This document shows positions 43,930 to 57,800 of a stretch of 64,000 nt of DNA, one piece after another. The notes beneath the pieces are model-generated. The model did not search any database, was not told where the DNA came from, and saw only the letters and a program-made list of their open reading frames with translations. The position numbers and the translations under genes were made by a program. Within the stretch, counting starts at the first letter, position 1. Every line of letters begins with the position of its first letter. Origin of the DNA: Diphasiastrum complanatum (Eukaryota; Streptophyta; Lycopodiopsida; Lycopodiales; Lycopodiaceae); assembly GCA_029204225.1 (NCBI GenBank), contig MU831574.1:97463-161462 (forward strand), in the 5' to 3' direction.

Positions 43930-44689
43930 ATGGAAAAGACTAAACAGACCGCGCGTCCAAAATCTACTGTCCCGTCTGTTGGTCAACCTACATCATCCTT
44001 GCATCTTGCAGCTGCTCGACCCGTGCTAGGGGGACTGGCAGAAAACCCCGCCCATGGCTCAGAGATATTAGGAGTTGTAGAAATCCACCAACCTTCTGAT
44101 ACGGAAAGCTCACTTCAACAGAATAGTGAGGGATGTGACGAGATCTTTATCCGTGGATGTGAGATGGTGCGTGACTGCCATTGAAGCTTTGCATGCAGCC
44201 TATGAAGATTATCAAATTAGGTTTTTTGAGGACACTATGCTTGTTGTTGTACATGCAAAGCGGGTGACTATTATGCCCAAAGATATGGAGCTTGTGTTCA
44301 GGCTGAGGAATTAGTACGAGTAGGTGTTCAAGGCACCTCCACCTCCCCGACCCGCTCCTAGGGTTAGACCCCCTTATCAGAGAAAAAGAAAGCAGTCAAG
44401 GCCAGTGAGGTCAGGAACCAGGGCCTAAAAAAGCCAAATCAAGCTAGTTGAAGACCAACCAACTCATGATCAAGCTGGGTTGTCTAGGGTGGAAGCTGAA
44501 AAATCCCCCTCTCCTCCACCTCCGCCTAAAAGAAGATTAGTACTATCAGATGAGACCGAGCAGATGATAGGCCAGACCCAATTGATTCTTGCTACACTGA
44601 AAGTTCAAGAGGGTCTTCCTGTCACTCCTGGTCTAAATTTTTTACCTCCAGAATATAGACAAACACTGTTGATGTACGTTATAGATTAA
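43930..44689 (+). pseudogene. Histone H3-like gene with C-terminal extension, right copy
   Basis: ATG 43930 gives the tail MEKTKQTARPKST (H3: ARTKQTARKST; K4 kept, one Pro inserted before the K9 position). Two frame changes (about 44058 and 44093) lead into the H3 core: LLIRKAHFNRIVRDV, then DVRW, ALHAAYEDY, FFEDT (44222-44236) and VHAKRVTIMPKD (to 44284), a near-perfect match to the H3 loop 2 and alpha-3 region. After LRLRN-like residues and two TAGs (44312, 44321), the same frame continues for about 120 codons (with one TAA at 44426): Pro-rich APPPPRPAPRVRPP, basic QRKRKQSRP, SPPPPPKRRLVL, helical ETEQMIGQTQLILATLKV, ending at 44689. Such an extension is not part of normal H3. Homology is certain; function is not. 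Confidence 0.85.
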
Positions 44690-46394
44690 TACAACATTCA
44701 ACAAGATTGAACCATTGTGCTACAATATTATCTATTGATCCTCTTGATTTCAAGCATTGTGTGACAGATCCAAGCAATGCATTGGCGTGAGAGAAATACA
44801 ATTCTCCCATGAATAGCGTCTCGCTTACTAGCGGACTTCTTGGATCTGCTGATCCTCTTACAAAATTGTCTCGCTCACAAGCGGACCTATATTCTGTATA
44901 TTTTTTGTCTCTCTTTTTTATGCATCAAGTAGAATGTATATTGTTCGCGAACTTTTTCGTGTCGCATTGAGTAACTTCCTTGATCAGACAAATTAAACAT
45001 CTATAACTAATCATGGATTACAAGAGTGGCGGATTAGCCATGTCCTAAAGCACTTCTGCTGATGTCATTATATCGGATCAAATATTGATCTTGTTGGACC
45101 TTTGTGGAGCACGAATGATTTTGTGTTGCGAACAATTTCGTGTCTTGTGTTGCAAAATTGTTTGTGAACATTTTTGCTTCGTCTGTCTTTTCTGTCAAAT
45201 TTAGGGTTGAAAGCTAGCAAAGCTTTGGCAATTGAAATGTTTTGTATCTTCAATATTTCCACATGGAAAACCGGGCTAATATTGAAGCTTAAGTTTGCAA
45301 TAACTAAAAAACCGGCATGTAAAACCATTTTTATTAGATAAAAATTGGCACAAATTTGCCTTAGAATTGGGTCCCAGCCCGTTCTAAATGAGGCTAGAGA
45401 AAAGTTTGCGGCCTTAGAAATGGCCTATGATAATGTTTTATGGCTTTGTTTTTGCCAGTTGTAAAAATAGTCGTGCTAAAATCTTACCATGTACAAAGTT
45501 GGTTTTACTAATATATGGTTACCTAGTGCATTTTTAGGCAAACCGTGTTGTCGTTGGAGCCCTAGTCATGAATGCCAAAATAGTCAACTTCAGTCAAAGA
45601 GCCATCAAAGAAAAATATTTATCGGGCAAAACCCAAGCTGTGAGTTATGGGCAATACTAAAAACTTGCAAAAACTCTAACGGGTAAAATTGGGCAAACTA
45701 CAAGAAACTGGCAAAATACGCAAATCAGTCGGTAATCCCAAAAAACCAAAAGCCAAGGGCCGACGGGCCGTACCTACTACAAAGAAAAGAAAAATCAAAT
45801 CTTTATATACTAAAAGAATTTGATTTCCAAGCAGCTCACGCTGCGTGAGCCCCGCCCCCATCGCGATGCCCCATGCCCCCTCCCCCCCGTGCATCATGCT
45901 TTCCTGCCCCCCACTCCCCCTTCTCGTGCTTTCCTGGCAGCTCACGCTGTGACAGGCCCCACCCCTTCCTGCTCTCTGACATTCAAATTGCCCGCTTTGA
46001 TGCTCTTGCTATTTCTGTGTGCTACTACCACAGTTGGCATCGCTGCATAGTGTAAAGAGTGTGTGCTTCTTGCATCCGAAGACTACACTCTTGTGTTTCT
46101 TAAGCCATTTTGGTGTTAATATTCGAAGGCACCGGCTGGGTTTTGATCGAGTGCGTGAGAGGATCGGGTTGAAAGTAAAAACTTGGGTTGTGAAAGGAAT
46201 GACCAGCGGGGTGTGTGGTGTGGGGGTTTCTTCATCGAAGATGTTATGTGAGCATGATGTAGCACTAGAAGCTAGGATCGAACATCGCACATCGGCAGGA
46301 TAGTAGACAGTGAGTGACTAAAGGGGAGGAAGAGTGGGGAAGTTTAAAATGTTTGCCTGCCCAACTGGGCGGCCACAATTCGCTAAACCTCCCA
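44690..46394. other. Non-coding interval
   Basis: No gene recognised. 45830-45990 is C-rich with GCAGCTCACGCTG near 45831 and 45927. Short open frames are not supported. Confidence 0.35.
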
Positions 46395-48018
<1,624 letters not shown>

Positions 48019-48930
48019 CACACTCAATCTGGCCGACTCCCAAATATTTCACGTTACCACATGCAAAACCTCTAAGGATGCATTAGATTTGTTATCAAAT
48101 CTCTATAAGACTCATGATGTAACCACTAGATTACATCTTAGAAGGAATTACTCTTAGCATGTCTAATTCCACTGCCATCACTTCTCACATCAACAGCTTC
48201 AAGTCTTTATTGGATCAGTTGTCAGTTGTAGGATGTTCTATTTAAGATGATAATGTTGTAATGACCTTGCTTTCTTCCCTTCCAAAGTCATATGAGCACT
48301 TTGTGGTGATGATTTCCACACAACCCGACCTCACTCTTCAAAAGGTGATTGGTCACCTACTTCAAGGAGAAATACGGAGAAAGACTAGCAGCCTATCCAT
48401 CAAAGACAAATCAATGGTTCTATACACCAAGAAGAAAGACTATTCCAAGGGAAAGAATCAAGTGCAGCAGCAACAACAGAAGCCTCACACTCAAGTTGAA
48501 CATGGTGGATCACTCAAGAAGCTTTTCTACAAATATTGCAAGAGAGCCGATCACGACATCAAGGAGTGTCGTATTCGGATCTACAACGAGGCAAACAAAC
48601 AATAGCAGCAGTAGCAGCCAGACTCCTCCAACGCGGCGAAATTCAAGAAGCAAGATACACTTGTTAATGGCTTAGAACAACAGCAACGAAGACTATGATA
48701 GTTGGTACCTGGACAATGGCGCTACCCAACACATAACCTCTCGCAATGAATGGTTTATTGAGTATGCACCTTACAGCAGAGATCAATTCATCCGTTACGT
48801 GCAGAACAGATCCAGCACCAAAGTTGTCAACAACAAAACTCCTCATGAAGTTTGACATGGGCACAAGCCTAGTGTCAGCCATTTAAAAATCTTTGGTAGT
48901 ATATGTTTTGTTCACATTTCTAAATAGCTT
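48019..48930 (+). pseudogene. Copia gag, knuckle and protease/integrase remnant (C)
   Basis: The gag end (TLLSSLPKSYEHFVVMI, LTLQKVIGHLLQGE) leads to a knuckle whose first Cys is Tyr (YKYCKRADHDIKEC). After a stop the protease start WYLDNGATQHITSRNEW runs to VVNNKTPHEV, which already belongs to the integrase end (KPSVSHLKIFGSICFVH). Most of the protease and integrase is deleted. Confidence 0.82.
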
Positions 48931-49399
48931 AGAAAGAAGCTGGATCATAGGACAAATAAATGTATTTTCATTGTTATCTTGATGAACATAAAGTTTATAA
49001 AGTTTATGATCCATCCACCAATGTAGTATTTGTCTCTAGGGATGTAATATTTCAAAAACCTACATACTATGATTTTAAACAGCCATCAATAAATGATGTT
49101 ATGTCATTTCATCCTATTTTATGTAGCATGGATCTTCCAACAATGATGGTTTTTTTTACAAAATCTACAATTACAACTACAGATGCCGAGCAACTAATAT
49201 TACCTGTCATCAGACCAGACCAAGCTAGCTCGAACAGATCTGGAGAAATTCAAGAAAAAATATCATCGCATCCTGGTCAACCAAACATCCGCAGAACCTC
49301 ACAGACTAAGACAGTTCTTGAGAGGTATACACCTCAATCATTATGGACTTCATTAGAAGAACCATAGAGCCATCTTGAAGCAATTAACTCCAAGGATGT

Positions 49400-50590
49400 T
49401 GTGGGCAAGAAGCTATAGAAAGTGAGTACAACTCACTTTTGATGAATAAGACCTGGACATTGGTCGACTTCCCCACTCACAAGAGAGTTATCGACAACAA
49501 GTGCATCTTCAAGAAGAAGATTTGATGGTTCCATTGCTAAATGGAAAGCATGGCTGGTGGCTAAAGGATTCACTCAAGTCTAAGGAGTGAATTATCAAGA
49601 AATCTTTAGTCATGTCATCAAGATACAATCAATCAGGACTTTGATTGCGTTAGTAGCCGCAGAAGATCTTGAAATGCACCAAATGGATGTCAAGACATCA
49701 TTTCTCAATGACAATGTCGAAGATGAGCTGTATACCTTTCAACCGACGGCCAAGAGCACAAAGTGTGCAAGCTGCACAAAGCAATCTATGATCTGAAACA
49801 GGCTGCAAGAACATGGTTCGATAGAATCAACTCTTATCTCATTCAATTAGGATTTTCAAACAATTCAGCTAATTGTAATATTTATTCGAAGCATATAGGC
49901 ATCAATTCAGCTCATGTAGCTCTTTACGTAGATTATGCATTTATTTCGTCTAAGGACACTTCTCTGCTGCACACTACTAAGAGTGATCTGTCAAAGGAAT
50001 TTGACATGACTGATTTAGGATCTATCCATTCTTTGCTAGGAATTCACATTATTAGAAATAGGTTTCAGAAGAATATCTATCTTAGCCAACAGACATATCT
50101 AAAAGACATTTTAGAAAAGTTTCATATGTTTGATTGCAAACCAATTGATATTCCAATGGATCTAAGTATAGTATTGACTAAACCTACTAGTGCTGATTCT
50201 GATAGTGAAGTGCTCAACATAGCGAAGTACCCTTATCATTCACTAATAGGATCTTTGATGTATGCAATGTTGTGTACTAGAGCAGATTTAGCATACACTG
50301 TTAGCACGTTAAGTCAATACATGTCTAATCCTAGGATCTCTCATTGGAAAGCATTAAAGAGAGTGATGAGATATATTCAGGAAAGTCTAAATCACATTTT
50401 GTGTTATGATGGAAATGCTATTAATCCACTCGTCCTGCGAGGGTATTCCAACTCAGATTGGGGAGGAACAGTCTCTACCAGAAAATCTACCTTCGGGTTC
50501 TATTTCTATCTGGTAGGGGGATTTCGTGGAACTCAAAGAAGCAGAAATCAGTTGCACTTTCTTCGACAAAGGCAGAGTACATCGTAACAT
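49400..50590 (+). pseudogene. Copia reverse transcriptase (C)
   Basis: Fragments NKTWTLVDFPTHKRV, YQEIFSHVIKIQSIRTLIAL and EMHQMDVKTSFLNDNVEDEL lead to a long open frame 49763-50587: LHKAIYDLKQAARTWFDRI, ALYVDYAFISSKD, FDMTDLGSIHSLLGIHI, SLIGSLMYAMLCTRADLAY. The catalytic YVDD reads YVDY, so this RT is inactive even apart from its frameshifts. Confidence 0.9.
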
Positions 50591-50825
50591 GCCAAGCTTC
50601 AAAAGAAACTGTATGGATTAGGTTATTACTTCATGAATTACATCACACGCAGTTCAATGCTACTACCATTCTGTGTGACAACTTGAGTTGTATTTCACTG
50701 TCACTAAATTTTAGATTTCATGGCAAATCTAAGCACATAGAAAGCTTTCTCAGGGCAAGTGATCCTTCAATATTGCTCCACAACAGAAATGGCTACAGAC
50801 ATCTTCACCAAAACGCTTCCTAGGA
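50560..50825 (+). pseudogene. Copia RNase H (C)
   Basis: SVALSSTKAEYIVTCQASKE, TILCDNLSCISLSLN and HGKSKHIE in one frame, then MATDIFTKTLPR-type residues in another. It is the end of the pol polyprotein. Confidence 0.85.
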
Positions 50826-50890
50826 TCAAGCATCAGAAGTTCTTCAACATGCTGAACCTTACGAAGATACCAAGGCACCAACCGTGACCT

Positions 50891-50900
50891 TAAGGGAGAC
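50891..50900 (+). other. Polypurine tract of copia C
   Basis: TAAGGGAGAC precedes the LTR start TGTTGGAAATTAAG. Confidence 0.7.
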
Positions 50901-51950
50901 TGTTGGAAATTAAGACCACAGTTGTCTCCTTAGAATCACAATTTCAGACAGCCAATTCATTTGAAGAACGTCTACAACGGGCTTCCGAATGATCTCCAGC
51001 AAAGGGTAACCAATCATGTCATAATTTCAAGTTCAGATGTTAAGTTTAATAACTTGAAGTCATTGAAGACTTGGCCATCTTCAAAGACTTCCACAAACTT
51101 GCATTTAGAACAAGTATGTAGAAATACATTACTTTTTCGACAATCTACAGGAATACACTGTGTGTCGGAACAGTCTGCGGAAATGAACTATGTTTTCCAC
51201 AGTGTCGTCTTTTTTGTATTTTTCCGAAATGCTAAACTAGCATAGCTCAACAGTTTAAACTATTTTCAACAGTTCAAAAGTTTAATTGTTTTCAACACCT
51301 TCGGCTTTTTTGCATTTTCTCAAAAAATGCGAAGACAGAAAATTCCTGAAGGTCATCTATTTTCATTAGTTAAAAAAGACACATTCGCCTTTTTGAAAGC
51401 ACCTTCGCCTTTTTAAGAGCACCTTCACCTTTTTTGCAAAATCTCGAAGAGAGAGAAAAATGCTGAAGGTCGTCTACTTTGAACGAGGGACGTTCCCAGC
51501 CACTTCCCAAATTTACGAAGTGAGAGAAAGCCACTTCTCCTAAAAAGCGAAGTGAGAGAATTTGCGACGCCCTCGTCCACGTCAACATTTCTTATGTGGT
51601 GACAGTATACACTATGTATAGTTGTCACAGAAGCCATATACTTCCAAGTACAATGACTTACCTAATTAGGTGACAATCATTTATTGCAGTTAATACATGG
51701 ACGCAATCTATAAATAGATCATCCCAGCACAGATTACATGAGACGTTTCGTCCATAAGACGTATTATTTGAGCCTCTCAGTTACGCCGTCATTCTATTTG
51801 TAACTGCCATTGTTGTGCTTTAGTGTAATATAGTAGCAATACGCTTTTTATCTATGTATAATGTAGATGAATGCTTATTGTGATTTGAATGTACTCTATC
51901 ACTGTTTGATCGCGCTTGTTTACTCACTCTGATCAGAACACGGACGTCTA
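50901..51950 (+). repeat. 3' LTR of copia C
   Basis: It begins TGTTGGAAATTAAGACC. It contains CTATAAATAG (51708-51717), a plausible LTR TATA box. Its first 550 bp are homologous to 61428-61971 on the minus strand. The right boundary is uncertain. Confidence 0.7.
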
Positions 51951-53814
51951 CGACTCCTCAGTTTCTAATTAGACGATAGCTGTCTTTGATGCCTGAGGAA
52001 CTCGCGATATCATACTACTCTTTCCATCTATTTCAGAACTAAACTTCTCATTGAATCCATTTTTTAGTAATACCACACACACCATCTCTAATTTCTTCGG
52101 TGGACTGTACTCTTGTTTTGAGTATGAATTAGTTTTTAAGATCATGTTGAGCAATTAAGAACACTTAAAGGAGTGATTGTATTTTGCATAAGCTTTCTAT
52201 TAGATTGTTTTTGCACTTAGCAGCTGATTGTAATGGGAGAGCTGTTCCGCAATATTCATGCTCTCTTCTCCGTTCGCGTTCTTCCACCTCCCTTGTCCCA
52301 TCATTAACTGGACTCGACCATTGTGAAACGCCAGAGTGGGTAGTCCGCTGGAAAAAGCTGAAATACGCTGTCATGGTTAAGTCGCAAAATATGCACACCA
52401 CTTTCGGTACTGTCTAGCGAAATACCTAGATCCAAAATCTGGGAAACACTACTATCCAATGAATAGGACAACACGCGTAATGTATGCACCATGTCTCAAT
52501 CGACTTGTCCCACCTAAAAGTATAGTATCTAGGGTGTCTAGGAAACAACCGCACAATCTTAATAGATGTATCCTTAGCAGTTATAGGTTGGACTTTAGCG
52601 GACACATGACCTAATCTCAAAGACTAAAATAGGTGTCTAGAAGTGAGATAACACCAAAAATGAGTTGGACCTCCTATGATGGGGAAAGAGGATCAGTTCC
52701 AACCCGCATGTAGTGATGTTTGCCCGTTGAGGCAGAGAGGACCTCCCTGCTACCACTTTTTCACCCCAAAGCTATATCAATACCTATGCCCGGGAGACAT
52801 TCTACGTAGAACGCAACATTATGGGGAGTATAGTTACTTTGAGGCATATGTGCTCACCGAAGACAGATGTTGGCATCTAATAGAAGCCATTTTTGTAAAG
52901 TACGCAGATATAACCCACCTCTTTCTATCAAGAGAATTAGCGGTATGATCACCTAGATTGGCCAGTAGTACCAACCGAGACTAGGAACAAGACTTAGGAG
53001 GAGAACCGATACACAATATACCCATGTGATTGTACCGCTACTAGTTCACAGTTAGAGATAAGAATGATTTAGAGGTTAGAAGGGAGAAATTAGGCCTGGC
53101 AGGTCTAAAATACCCACAAACCATCTAGGTAGTTGTATTTCTAAGGCCCCAAAAAACTCTAAGCAAATGGGGACCTTAATACTCGTGTATGGTCCAAACA
53201 CCAAAATGGTAGGGATGTGTCCCAATCTCCCTTTAAGACCTAACATACCATATACCAACACCTCATATTTGATCATTACTATCCTAACTTGGGTTGAAGA
53301 TACACCATCGTCAAAGAATTATATCCATGTTCGCAAACGGTTGGAAGAAATCCTTAGAGCACTAGAGCCCTGCATCTTACCAATGGTGGACCTTGCAAGG
53401 ACTCAGAATGTCATACTTTTAATACTATTCTAGAAGAACCAGTCTTGATAGTAGTGCCACACCTTTTCTGTTCGAGAGGATGATCTTAGTATTGTACCAA
53501 GACCAAGTTGACTGAAACGAAACCTACCCTCTTTCTACCATGCTTCTGGAAGCTTGAAAACTTCCATTGGCTGGAGGAGCACAGAGCAATCGAACGAGCC
53601 ACCAGGGTTGGAAGCAGTTGTCCTCAGTCCCTACCGTAAGGGCATTGTGGGCCCTTTTCCTTTTATGGCTTTCTAAGGAAATCAACCCCACATCCAAAAA
53701 ATCCCTAATAGTATTTCTGTAGACTGTGCGACAATGCGAGTAAAAATTCAGCAACATGTATGGAAACAGATTAACATAGGATTTAGGAGAGTAGAGGAGA
53801 TAAATCTAACACCG
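51951..53814. other. Non-coding interval
   Basis: No recognisable protein, RNA gene or LTR. Several 60-90 codon frames have no family features. Confidence 0.35.
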
Positions 53815-54540
53815 CTACTTAATGTGGATACGTGAATGCCTTGATCTTAAGACTAAGCAATGCACAAAATTTGTTGTGTGCATTAACGCTTAATGCCTTT
53901 GTAAATACATCTGCAACCATATCATGTGTTCGGTAGTACGTTAAGCTTACCTCTCTGTCGAGAACCTTACTTCTCACATCGTGATATCGAATCTCGATGT
54001 GCTTATTCCTAGAGTGAAATCTAGGATTGGTCGATAAGGCAATGGCACTCTAATTATCACAAAACATAATTGTAGGAGTGTATTGATTCAGACTAATATT
54101 AGACAATAAATTTCTCAACCAAATTGCTTCTTTATAAGATTGAGAAGCAGCAATATACTCTACTTCTATAGATGAAAGAGCAATAGAGGTTTGCTTACGA
54201 CTGTTCCAAGATATAGGACCATCGTCGAAGAAGAATGTAAATCTAGATGTGGACTTACGATTATCTAGATCTCTTCTTCAGCTTGCATATGAATACCCAC
54301 TCAGCTGATGAAGATTGTCACTATTGACTTCTCCATAGCAAATGCACTAGTCCATGGTAGCTCGAATATACCTCATAACTCTCATGAGAGCTTTCCAATG
54401 GGTAATTTCAAGATTAGACATGACTTGGCTGACTGAGCTTGTTGCAAAAGCTATATCAGGTCTTGTGCAGACCATTGCATACATGAGAGATCCAAGTATC
54501 GATCGATAAAGATACTCTCTCATTTGCTAGTTAGAATTAA
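53815..54540 (-). pseudogene. Copia RT end and RNase H fragment
   Basis: On the minus strand: RSILGSLMYAMVCTRPDIAF, MSNLEITHWKALMRVMRYIR, NRKSTSRFTFF, ISWNSRKQTSIALSS, EYIAASQSYKEAIWLRNLL, TIMFCDN, FHSRNKHIEIRYHDVRSKV, ADVFTKAL. Stops occur at several points. It is a separate family from A, B and C by sequence. Confidence 0.8.
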
Positions 54541-54802
54541 AGTAGAAGTACTGTGTTACTATATTGTGGCTCCTATCAGTGGATAAAAATCAGTTGGCCT
54601 CACCACGAGGCGAGTCGACGGGACACGCGTCCCGTCAACGACAACCTGGGCCATGCATGGGCTGCCATAATGAAGAACTATATGTACAGTGTATTTGGGT
54701 TTTGAGAAATATAGTTGCTACATGAGCTTGGTGTGGAGAGTGCTTTTTGTCTGTGTTATTGTGTAGCATGATCTGTAATCCTATTTGAAGCAAATTCTAA
54801 GT
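54541..54802 (+). repeat. Putative solo-type LTR end with hairpin
   Basis: The region preceding a primer-binding site at 54803 is probably the end of an LTR. It carries a strong stem-loop at 54617-54636 (GACGGGAC-ACGC-GTCCCGTC). The left end is unknown and no matching second LTR was found. Confidence 0.4.
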
Positions 54803-54813
54803 TGGTATCAGAG
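54803..54813 (+). other. Primer-binding site of an unidentified LTR element
   Basis: TGGTATCAGAG, matching initiator tRNA-Met. No gag or pol follows within several kilobases, so it may belong to a non-autonomous (LARD/TRIM-like) element or a deleted copy. Confidence 0.6.
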
Positions 54814-57800
54814 TCGTACAAGGAGTGTACACAATACATCATCGCCATTGAACAGAGCTTTGGGAGAGAAGTCTTCGGAGAGTTCAGGCAAAAAGTGAAG
54901 CACTGGTGCACAACTTCTAGCATATAGAGGCTTGCCAAGCTTGGAACTGTGAGAGGATTCAGAGACAGGACTTGTCAGTTGAATCTAAAAAGTGGAGAGG
55001 CGGAATTTTGAAAATTTCGTAAAGAAGTTGCTTGGTGTTTTTGATTGGTGTGCATTCATTTGAACACCGTTTGACAAACGAATTGAAGCAGTACAGAGGT
55101 GAAGGATTGGCCTATCAAAGAGCTATAAACAGCCAGCCAAGTTCAATATTTCCAAGGAAAACTTTGGCCTAGGATTTGGAAGCACAAAAGCTTGGATTTT
55201 GAGCTGTAGGAGACCAATTCTGAAGCAAAAAGCATGCTGGTGGGTGCCTTGGTGCTAGCATAAGAATTTCCAAAGGCCATGACCACCCGTGAAGAGCTAA
55301 AGGAATTGGAATAGATCCAAGGTGGCAGCCATAGCTGGTGAGAAGAATCTTTTAAGGGAGGAGAGAGGTTGTGGAGGCCGTGAGGAAAGGTCGCGCGCCC
55401 TTACCCGAGTGGGTACTCAACATATAAAGGGGTGTAGTATCTGGAGGGCAGTCCATCAGCGTGCTAGACGAACTGAACCATCAAATTCGACTTCATGACA
55501 ATCAACGGCCTTGATGAATAGCTCGGGGGCGATCTGGACCGTAGGATGTGAATGGCCATTGGATTGCCTTAAACCACCAAGAATTTCAATTGAAGGGGCC
55601 TGAAGAGCAAAAGGCATTTCAACTTCAGTAAAAATTTTCAAACTAAACACAATTAGACCAGATATATGCTATGTTGTTGGTATTGTTAGTTAGTTTATGG
55701 CAGCATTTTGATGGGCTACCACCAAGACCTTCATAGAATCATTAATCTCTCCAGTCTATCTCACTCTCAACTCTAAATATGTAAAATGCTTGAGTCGAGG
55801 TCTCATTGACACTGGCACCACACATTCAGGTATTGTTTATTGCTTCATTCCTTACCAATCTGACTTTCCTTTATCAGACACCAATCTTGTCCCTTTTGTA
55901 ATAGTAACGTTGAAAGCCATGCTTGAATGCATTTCCTCTTATTGAAATATTCTTAGAGTGTTAAATTTGCTCATATTAAAAAGACTTTCCTACTTGAAGA
56001 CAATTCCTTAAATATGGTGGCATATATAATGATGACCAATGCTTGGGAAAACTGACAAAGTATGGGAATGGAGTAGACATAATTTCTCAAAAATTGATAC
56101 CATAAATATTTTATGTAAACATATAGACCTTTCTATAAGTAATGGTCTTCAAAAAATTGAAAAGCTTTACATGTTTTTTAAGGATTACTTAAAAGAGGTT
56201 TTCCGAGCACTTGTGATGATCCACTTCTGCGGACTTAATGTAGGACATTTTTGTTTTGGGATTAATATAATGCATGAAACTTGATTATTTTATCTGGAGA
56301 CAAGTTATGGATCTCAATCCTGAGATGCAATTTTGATAACTAGATGCCTTCGTGTGAGAAGTGATTTTTTTTTTGTTGGGCTCAATCCCCTTGCTTTAGA
56401 CATGATTTGGCATTGTTTTCACTTGATTGTATGTAAACTTTTCTAAAATAAACTAGTATCGATATGAAAATTAAAACCAATTTGAAGAATTCTTTCTCAA
56501 GATAATGAATTTACAAAGTTCATCAACCAACCATGGGGTTTATAAAAAAGTAACCAATCAATTTTGTAAGGGGCACACAGCTAATTAGAAGTATTAGTCT
56601 CCAATTTAAAAATTTTTAACAAGGAGTTGTTTCCCTAAGAGGCGAAAGGGCCTTCGGACGAGGGCGGAGGTTGAGGACAAAGGTCCTTTCGAAGATAGAA
56701 GGGTCAGTAAGGGACGAAAAGTCCTAGGACACATACCTCCTCTTTTATGAAAACAATTTTCATTAACTTTTCTTATAATTTTTTTTAGTACATCTTCCAA
56801 TTTGTTTTCACCATGCACCTTCATACATTCAAAAGGGGCATATAAAAAGATTTTGCACACATGGGGACGGATGACTAAGTGTGTTTGCTTTTTGAAAAGA
56901 AATGGTTTTAACATGGACATCAAAGTGAAATACTGGCTGGCACAAAATGATTGGAAAAGAAGGGCCCACTCTTGTGGGTGGTGTTGGTCCATGTACAATC
57001 AATGTAAACCGGGCTTTCATGCGTGAAGCATGGACATTTGCTCTCTGGTGGCGTATTTTTGGAAGTGCGTGAAATGAAAGCAGAGAGAACTATTCAATGC
57101 GCGTATTTAATGAGTTCAGATTGTTCAACGATGCATTTCTCGAAGAAAGCGATCTAGCTTTTGAGCTTTTGAGGGATCCCGGAGTAGTCGTAGTTTGATT
57201 TCAGACGACTTACCTACCAAGACTTCAAGGAGTCTTAGGACAGAGACAGAAAGGGCAGGCCCCCCGCAGTATAAGTGCTTAGTCAGTCGCACCAGACAAC
57301 AGATCACGTTCGGGGTTGTGCATAAAATAATGAAGCGCATATGAGTTTTTTGTTCTCACTTTCAGATTTCCATATCTGATTGATGGCAGTTGGAAAGAGA
57401 GTTTTTTTTTTTTGGGTAATTGGCATTCACATGAATTTTAAGCATTTTTGAGATGAATATTATTTTACGTACTATAGGGCCTGAATCGTTTTCCGCTTTG
57501 AAAATATTTTATGCTTTGAAAAGTATTGCCCATTAACCGGTCGAGGCAGGGCTCTAGAAAACTCCAAATGCAACAGTGTAGACCCAATGTTGTCCACAAA
57601 CATCCAGTTCAACACTCCAAACCCCACGCGATAGAATGCTGCAAATGTTGACACTCCATAACGCTCTACATCCAACGTGCTGACATAATTGATCCCCAAG
57701 CAGCTCATGGCCTCTACCACTTGTTGTTCGAGTCCTAGATTATTTGTGGTAATGGACCTCGCAATGGACATTACCTAGTATATATCACCCAATATCAAAA

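Larger units (their letters stand above)
48019..51950 (+). mobile_element. Ty1/copia element C, internally deleted
   Basis: Plus-strand order: partial gag, broken knuckle, start of protease joined directly to the end of integrase, RT, RNase H, polypurine tract, 3' LTR. No 5' LTR or PBS was found, and gag is truncated at its 5' end. The 3' LTR start is clear (50901); its end, near 51950, is estimated. Confidence 0.85.

Noticed and set aside
43930-44310. CENH3 (centromeric H3)
   Set aside because: The loop 1 region has the same length as canonical H3 and the tail resembles canonical H3 at K4, whereas CENH3 usually has a diverged tail and longer loop 1. The gene is also in a divergent repeat unit.
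42492-44689. Endogenous giant-virus insertion (some large DNA viruses encode histones)
   Set aside because: No other viral hallmark genes are visible, the partner gene has a spliceosomal intron in the left copy, and the surroundings are retroelements. It cannot be excluded for the ultimate origin.
53400-53760. Organellar ribosomal RNA fragment (GTTCGAGAGGATGATC-like string)
   Set aside because: The match is short and the flanks do not follow large-subunit rRNA; not supportable by eye.
57472-57771. BAHD acyltransferase C-terminal fragment
   Set aside because: Only a vague resemblance around VSTFAAFYRVGFG; the DFGWG-type motif is not present and no HXXXD block was found nearby.
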